A stretch of DNA of 41,150 nucleotides, taken from contig DROB01000039.1 in the NCBI GenBank assembly GCA_011321985.1, positions 1 to 41,150 of the forward strand. The letters are read 5' to 3'. The notes under the pieces were generated by a model that saw only the letters and a program-made list of their open reading frames with translations, searched no databases and had not been told where the DNA came from. The DNA is from Gammaproteobacteria bacterium (GTDB lineage Bacteria > Pseudomonadota > Gammaproteobacteria > SZUA-229). Position numbers and translations under genes: made by a program. Below are positions 36,105 through 41,150 of this stretch, piece after piece; within the stretch, counting starts at the first letter, position 1; every line of letters starts with the position of its first letter.

Positions 36105-36950
36105 ATGCTTACAAGGACAACCACATCACTTTTCGCTGCCGCTCTATTCTTTTCACTTTTTTCATTTTCAACCACCAGTATTGCCGCCGAATATACACTG
36201 GCGATACAGCCGATACTCCCCCAGAAGGAACTTCGTGAAAATTTTCAACCACTGGCAGATTACCTGTCTAAAATGACCGGCGACACCATCACCATCACTA
36301 CCCAGCGCAACTTCCTCTTCTACTGGACCAAGATGCGCAAAAGAAAACATGGCTTCGACCTGGTATTAGATGCCGCGCACTTTACTGACTATCGCGTAAA
36401 AACACAGGGTTATACGGTATTAGCCAAACTTCCGGACACCGTCAGCTTCTCCATCGTGACCGGCGAGGACAACCTTCTTTTTGATGTAGAAGAACTGATC
36501 GGACAGCGCGTTGCGACCATGCCCTCACCCAGCCTGGGTTCACTGCGCCTGGAAGAGCTGTTCTCTAATCCGATGCGTATCCCGCATTATGTATGGGAGA
36601 CCAATACCACTATCGCCATGGAAAATCTGATCGCAGGCAAGATCGATGCCGCCATTATCCCGACCCGGATCGCATCAAAATACAATAACATAAATGTACT
36701 GCTGACAACCGAACCCGTACCCCATATGGCCCTGTCAGCCTCGCCTGATGTACCGGCAGAGACCGCAGAAAAAATACGCACAGCCATCATCAATGCACAC
36801 CTGCACCCCGACGGTAAAGCGATGCTGCAACGCCTGAAAGTGAACCAGTTCGAGCCCGCCAACAACCAGACTTATGATGGTTACGCCCTCTTACTGAAAG
36901 AAGTATTCGGTTATGACGGCCCCATCGCCCAGGCCAAATCAGACCCGTAG
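36105..36950 (+). CDS. PhnD-like periplasmic substrate-binding protein
   Basis: A 281-residue protein with a signal peptide (SLFAAALFFSLFSFSTTSIAA, cleavage before EYTLAIQP). The mature part follows the phosphate/phosphonate-binding PhnD fold: PILPQKELRENFQPLADYLSKMTG is the family's opening, then FDLVLDAAHFTDYR, GQRVATMPSPSLGS and LIAGKIDAAIIP. No ABC permease or ATPase is next to it, so it is solitary; such orphans can feed a distant transporter or a signalling protein (inference). Ligand is not predictable. It converges on the redoxin gene with only 14 bp between stops and no terminator. Confidence 0.8.
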   Translation: MLTRTTTSLFAAALFFSLFSFSTTSIAAEYTLAIQPILPQKELRENFQPLADYLSKMTGDTITITTQRNFLFYWTKMRKRKHGFDLVLDAAHFTDYRVKTQGYTVLAKLPDTVSFSIVTGEDNLLFDVEELIGQRVATMPSPSLGSLRLEELFSNPMRIPHYVWETNTTIAMENLIAGKIDAAIIPTRIASKYNNINVLLTTEPVPHMALSASPDVPAETAEKIRTAIINAHLHPDGKAMLQRLKVNQFEPANNQTYDGYALLLKEVFGYDGPIAQAKSDP

Positions 36951-36964
36951 TTTTTGAGCCGAGT

Positions 36965-37522
36965 TTATGACTCTTTCCATTTGATCGAACAACCCATGCC
37001 GGGGATCTGCCGTTTCGGCCCATGGCCGGTCTGCGCGACCTGCTTCATGGCATCGAACAGATCACGTTTAACATCTGCGGGCGCCGTCTCTTTGCGGCTC
37101 TCATCCAGTCGCCCTCGGTACTGCAGTCGCAGATTGGCGTTATAACCAAAAAAATCCGGCGTACAGACCGCACCGTAAGCCCTGGCGACCTGTTGTGACT
37201 CATCCAGCAGATACGGAAAAGGAAAACCGTACTCGGCAGCAACTTTCTGCATATTCTGAAACGAATCCTCCTCATACTCGGCCGGATCATTTGACATGAT
37301 AGCAACAGTATTAACCCCGTACTCCCTCAACTCACGGGTATCACGCACGATGCGCTCACGGATCGATTTCACGTAAGGACAATGATTGCAGATAAACATG
37401 ACCAGCAGACCTTTATCGCCACGTGCAGCATCAGGTGTCCACACCTTCCCGTCTACACCGGGTAAGGAAAAATCGACAACAGGTGCATCAAACGCACAAA
37501 CAGGGGTTTCCAGTGATACCAT
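36965..37522 (-). CDS. Thioredoxin-fold redoxin protein (AhpC/TSA-like)
   Basis: A 185-residue cytosolic thioredoxin-fold protein. The pattern FDAPVVDFSLPGVDGKVWT, then LLVMFICNHCPYVKS with Cys45 and Cys48, is typical of a redoxin subgroup annotated as thioredoxin family proteins; its CNHC replaces the CGPC of thioredoxin. The segment YGAVCTPDFFGYNANLRLQYRG is the conserved cis-Pro region. It probably handles thiol-disulfide exchange or peroxides; the substrate is unknown. It has no signal peptide. It is divergent from rpoD and converges with the PhnD-like gene. Confidence 0.85.
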   Translation of the reverse strand: MVSLETPVCAFDAPVVDFSLPGVDGKVWTPDAARGDKGLLVMFICNHCPYVKSIRERIVRDTRELREYGVNTVAIMSNDPAEYEEDSFQNMQKVAAEYGFPFPYLLDESQQVARAYGAVCTPDFFGYNANLRLQYRGRLDESRKETAPADVKRDLFDAMKQVAQTGHGPKRQIPGMGCSIKWKES

Positions 37523-37903
37523 TTTTTCTCTCTCTAAAACTGAAGGGCACCGCAGTCAGATCCCCTGCAGGCGCAGTTTATAACACGCAGAAAAGCAGTG
37601 GTGGCAGCCGGTAAAGAACGATCAAACCTCGATTTCCACGTCGAAAATAGCCGATATGAAACACAAAATCGGCTCATCCATCTCCCCCGACCGACAACAA
37701 CCCGCAAAAACATCTCAAAGGCGGGAGAAAATCATGCCAACTCCGGCACGCCTAACGCTGGCATTAGCACTTGAAAATGTGGAATTAGCCGCCATAGACT
37801 GGTAAAATGGTGGATTCCGCTTGAGATTAATATTCCTGGCGCTTATGGCAGGAATATTGGCCTCGACAAACCGGAACACAGATATTTTGGGTAAGTAAAT
37901 TTT
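37523..37903. other. Intergenic region upstream of rpoD
   Basis: 381 bp without a gene. A possible -35 TTGAAA (about 37772) and -10 TAGACT with 18-nt spacing lie about 105 bp before rpoD, followed by TGGTAAAAT. An imperfect hairpin GGAAT..CGCCAT / ATGGTGG..ATTCC covers 37781-37818, and a stronger one is at 37829-37858. No rpsU or dnaG remnant is present. Confidence 0.5.
37829..37858. promoter_or_regulatory. Hairpin in the rpoD leader
   Basis: AATATTCCTG (37829-37838) and CAGGAATATT (37849-37858) are perfectly complementary across a 10-nt loop, ending 45 nt before the rpoD start. It could be an RNA hairpin in the leader or a dyad operator. Confidence 0.55.
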
Positions 37904-39769
<1,866 letters not shown>

Positions 39770-39803
39770 AAATCTGCTGACAGCATAACCAAAGCTATAT
39801 AGA

Positions 39804-39837
39804 ATACGCACTCTGTTACAGAGTGCGTATTTTTTTT
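39804..39837 (+). terminator. Rho-independent terminator of rpoD
   Basis: A perfect 12-bp stem, ATACGCACTCTG / CAGAGTGCGTAT, with a TTA loop, followed by eight T residues. It lies 35 nt after the rpoD stop. Confidence 0.96.
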
Positions 39838-39861
39838 CACTTCACCATAAAAGTTAAAGGA

Positions 39862-39889
39862 CTGTAGCGGGGTGCGGTAGCACAGGGTT
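39862..39889 (+). repeat. 28-bp direct repeat, copy A, upstream of the tRNA
   Basis: These 28 bp recur exactly at 40850-40877, inside the rearranged tRNA copy. The repeat starts CTGTAGCGGGG and ends CACAGGGTT, with a GTGC-GGTA-GCAC hairpin in the middle. The sequence after copy A, TGAGCAT, resembles the tRNA's AGAGCAT. Confidence 0.88.
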
Positions 39890-39959
39890 TGAGCATTTGA
39901 GGCGATAGCCGAACGACCTCGCAGCAAGTACAACACAATTTAGATTACCCTTAAATAAA

Positions 39960-40036
39960 GGGCCTGTAGCTCAGTTGGTTAGAGCATCCGACTCATAATC
40001 GGCAGGTCGAAGGTTCGAGTCCTTCCAGGCCCACCA
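39960..40036 (+). tRNA. tRNA with CAU anticodon, probably tRNA-Ile2
   Basis: 77 nt with encoded CCA. The acceptor GGGCCTG pairs with CAGGCCC; D-arm GCTC/GAGC; anticodon loop CTCATAA with CAT; T-arm GAAGG TTCGAGT CCTTC. The 27-43 pair is a T-C mismatch. CAU tRNAs may be initiator, elongator Met or lysidine-modified Ile2. A C4-G69 and C5-G68 pair, which TilS prefers, and the location near rpoD (as ileX in E. coli) favour Ile2; elongator Met is possible. It begins 122 bp after the rpoD terminator. Confidence 0.93.
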
Positions 40037-40043
40037 TTTATTC
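39977..40043 (+). repeat. 67-bp perfect direct repeat, copy 1 (tRNA 3' part)
   Basis: From the tRNA D-loop (GGTTAGAGC) through CCA and seven more bases (TTTATTC). It is identical to 40874-40940, offset 897 bp. The last six bases (TTATTC) are also the hepT stop and final Glu codon on the other strand. Confidence 0.95.
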
Positions 40044-40373
40044 GTTATTTTTTAACATCTTTTGAATACACTTTTCCAGTTCTGGCAAGTACTTTTCTAT
40101 AACCAGTGCGATTGTTAGCGGATCAATATCGCCAAGATAGTTATGGACAAGTATGTTACGAAAGCCACTGATTTCTCGCCAGGGTATATCCGGGAAGTTC
40201 TGCTTTAGTGAATCAGGAAGTAGCTGCGTCGCCTCAGAAAGTGTTTGCAAGTTCCGCAACACAGCATCATAGAGAATATTGTCTTCAACCAGGTCACCTC
40301 TATCCTGGATACGATGTATTTTAGAAATGGCATCAAGAATATGCTGAGCATAAGGCTGCCACGGTTTACTCAC
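40038..40373 (-). CDS. hepT: HepT-type HEPN RNase toxin (DUF86)
   Basis: A 111-residue all-helical HEPN protein with the toxin motif R-x4-H-x-Y: Arg72, His77, Tyr79 in RNILVHNY. In characterised HepT proteins this Arg/His pair cuts RNA, and the nearby Tyr is modified with AMP by MntA to neutralise it. All residues are present, so the toxin looks intact. It starts with GTG, overlapping the mntA stop by 4 nt (GTGA, 40370-40373), so its translation is coupled to the antitoxin. Its stop codon (40038-40040) falls just one base beyond the tRNA CCA on the opposite strand, so the two genes are tail to tail. Confidence 0.93.
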   Translation of the reverse strand: MSKPWQPYAQHILDAISKIHRIQDRGDLVEDNILYDAVLRNLQTLSEATQLLPDSLKQNFPDIPWREISGFRNILVHNYLGDIDPLTIALVIEKYLPELEKCIQKMLKNNE

Positions 40374-40660
40374 AAGTCAACCGCCTCATTTATAATGTGC
40401 TCACGCATATACTCATTCAGTTCATGCTCAGGGATAACTTCAACTTCTCGATTCAGCAGTTCTTTTAATCGAAATGATAGCGCCAAACGCTGGCTGAATA
40501 AATCGTACCCTCGAGGCAAATCAACAAGAAAATCAACATCACTATTCGAATCCTCTTCCCGTCGCGATACTGAGCCAAACACACGAATACGCCGCCCTCC
40601 ACATTGACTCACAAGAGCGTTAATCTCATCTTTATTCTTTTGAATATCATCGAGTAACAT
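40370..40660 (-). CDS. mntA: MntA-type nucleotidyltransferase antitoxin
   Basis: A 96-residue minimal nucleotidyltransferase. The defining GS-x10-D-x-D motif is complete: Gly29-Ser30 and Asp41, Asp43 in the stretch FGSVSRREEDSNSDVDFLVD. In studied HepT/MntA pairs this enzyme adds AMP units to a Tyr of the toxin and so blocks it. It is the first gene of the pair, overlapping hepT by 4 nt. There is no room for a normal leader: a TATAAT ends 8 nt before the ATG, so the mRNA may be nearly leaderless. The module is flanked by tRNA-derived direct repeats. Confidence 0.93.
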   Translation of the reverse strand: MLLDDIQKNKDEINALVSQCGGRRIRVFGSVSRREEDSNSDVDFLVDLPRGYDLFSQRLALSFRLKELLNREVEVIPEHELNEYMREHIINEAVDL

Positions 40661-40668
40661 ATGAACCC

Positions 40669-40698
40669 ATTATAGCTGTAAATTTAAATTGTTGATAA
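40669..40698 (-). promoter_or_regulatory. Promoter of mntA-hepT
   Basis: On the minus strand TTATCA (40698-40693), an 18-nt spacer and a perfect TATAAT (40674-40669). Only 8 nt separate the -10 from the mntA ATG, placing the start point within 1-2 nt of the codon. Confidence 0.6.
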
Positions 40699-40718
40699 TT
40701 GCCACTTTAGATAAATGC

Positions 40719-40827
40719 AATTATGGACACCCAAATATTGTCTCACATAAATTCACTCATTAATTATACTTAATCCAATTAATTAGCTAGCCGCCCAAGA
40801 TAGATTAGTTAGTGGGTGTCCATAATT
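40719..40827. repeat. MITE-like element with 15-bp perfect terminal inverted repeats
   Basis: AATTATGGACACCCA (40719-40733) and TGGGTGTCCATAATT (40813-40827) are perfect inverted repeats around 79 bp of AT-rich DNA with no gene. No clear target-site duplication is visible. It lies between the mntA promoter and the rearranged tRNA copy. Confidence 0.72.
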
Positions 40828-40845
40828 ACTTATCCATAAGTTAAT

Positions 40846-40933
40846 TGGCCTGTAGCGGGGTGCGGTAGCACAGGGTTAGAGCATCCGACTCATAATCGGC
40901 AGGTCGAAGGTTCGAGTCCTTCCAGGCCCACCA
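40846..40933 (+). pseudogene. Rearranged copy of the tRNA(CAU) gene with an expanded D-arm
   Basis: 88 nt. The 5' end GGCCTGTAGC (40847-40856) and everything from GGTTAGAGC to CCA are identical to the tRNA at 39960. The D-arm between them is replaced by an 18-nt segment (GGGGTGCGGTAGCACAGG) that also occurs upstream of the intact tRNA at 39869-39886. The first acceptor pair becomes T-C. The GCTC D-stem strand is lost, so a normal cloverleaf cannot form. I treat it as a non-functional tRNA relic or an attachment-site remnant. Confidence 0.82.
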
Positions 40934-40940
40934 TTTATTC
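40874..40940 (+). repeat. 67-bp perfect direct repeat, copy 2
   Basis: Identical to 39977-40043. The HepT/MntA module, its promoter, the MITE-like element and the 28-bp repeat copy B (40850-40877) lie between the two copies. It ends one base before the stop codon of the HigA-like gene. Confidence 0.95.
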
Positions 40941-41150
40941 TTAGTTCTTTAATTCATAATCCTGTATCAAACTCTCAGTAGGAATCTCAAGGCCCGCATG
41001 TAACTTTCGGATCATAGAGAGGGTCAGCTTACGTTTAAAATTTAATATCTCAGATACACGACCAGATTGACCTATAAACGGAACCAGATCTTTATCTTTC
41101 AGATCATACTGATCCATGCGAAAACGTATCGCTTCAATGGGGTTTGGCGC
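40941..41150 (-). CDS. HigA-like XRE-family antitoxin (5' end outside window)
   Basis: The frame is open from the right edge to a TAA at 40941-40943 (69 codons seen). It reads as the C-terminal part of a HigA/COG5499 antitoxin: PIEAIRFRMDQYDLKDKDLVPFIG, then the recognition region SGRVSEILNFKRKLTLSMIRKLH and the closing AGLEIPTESLIQDY. This HTH binds its operator and normally partners a HigB RNase whose gene should lie beyond the right edge on the minus strand. Its stop codon directly follows the second tRNA-derived repeat, as hepT follows the first. Confidence 0.8.
   Translation of the reverse strand, partial: APNPIEAIRFRMDQYDLKDKDLVPFIGQSGRVSEILNFKRKLTLSMIRKLHAGLEIPTESLIQDYELKN

Noticed and set aside
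36016..36276. Open frame of 86 codons overlapping the start of the PhnD-like gene
   Set aside because: It overlaps a real signal peptide coding region in another frame and begins inside the presumed promoter.
40846..40933. A second functional tRNA(CAU) gene
   Set aside because: The D-stem strand is replaced and lengthened by 11 nt and the first acceptor pair is lost, so a normal cloverleaf does not form.

Overview
The window reads as chromosomal DNA of a gammaproteobacterium, most likely a chemolithoautotroph. RpoD, GltB/GltD, PurT, MutM and MscS are all of gammaproteobacterial type. A block in the order tkt-gap-pgk-pyk-fba, with a Calvin-subtype class II aldolase, is typical of carbon-fixing sulfur or ammonia oxidisers. 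RuBisCO and phosphoribulokinase are not in the window, so autotrophy is an inference. I cannot name the genus.

Layout. 1-7.9 kb (minus strand): a partial LCAT-like lipoprotein, a YadG/YadH-type ABC exporter, a Ser/Thr kinase with an N-terminal cyclic-nucleotide-binding domain, an MscS channel and a lone HyuA-type hydantoinase. 8.0-12.0 kb (plus): a GldA/GldF/GldG-like ABC system with a DUF4340 protein. 12.1-15.6 kb (plus): a small membrane protein, mutM, purT and an outer-membrane barrel. 15.7-17.4 kb (minus): a DUF481 barrel and a second MscS. 17.7 kb (plus): a PilZ protein behind a perfect FNR-type box. 18.5-24.7 kb (minus): gltD and gltB. 25.1-27.9 kb: a class I amidotransferase, purC, bioD and an FKBP isomerase. 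28.1-35.6 kb (minus): fba, pyk, pgk, gap and tkt. 36.1-37.5 kb: a solitary PhnD-like binding protein converging on a redoxin. 37.9-39.8 kb (plus): rpoD with a strong terminator. 39.9-41.15 kb: tRNA(CAU) followed by a small accessory region with a HepT/MntA toxin-antitoxin pair, a MITE-like inverted repeat, a rearranged tRNA copy and a partial HigA-like antitoxin.

The gaps between genes are rich in repeats. I see GTAG-type REP units with one 26-nt architecture and covarying palindromic centres, a seven-copy tandem array (periods 38,38,38,31,31,31) lodged between two opposed REP units in the gap-pgk spacer, a nested 260-bp inverted-repeat element, and other hairpin repeats between gltB/gltD and tkt/gap.

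Most genes are housekeeping. The parts that most deserve a second look are the tRNA-flanked HepT/MntA cassette (perfect 67-bp direct repeats, no recombinase), the tandem array inside the REP pair, and the double operator in front of the PilZ gene.
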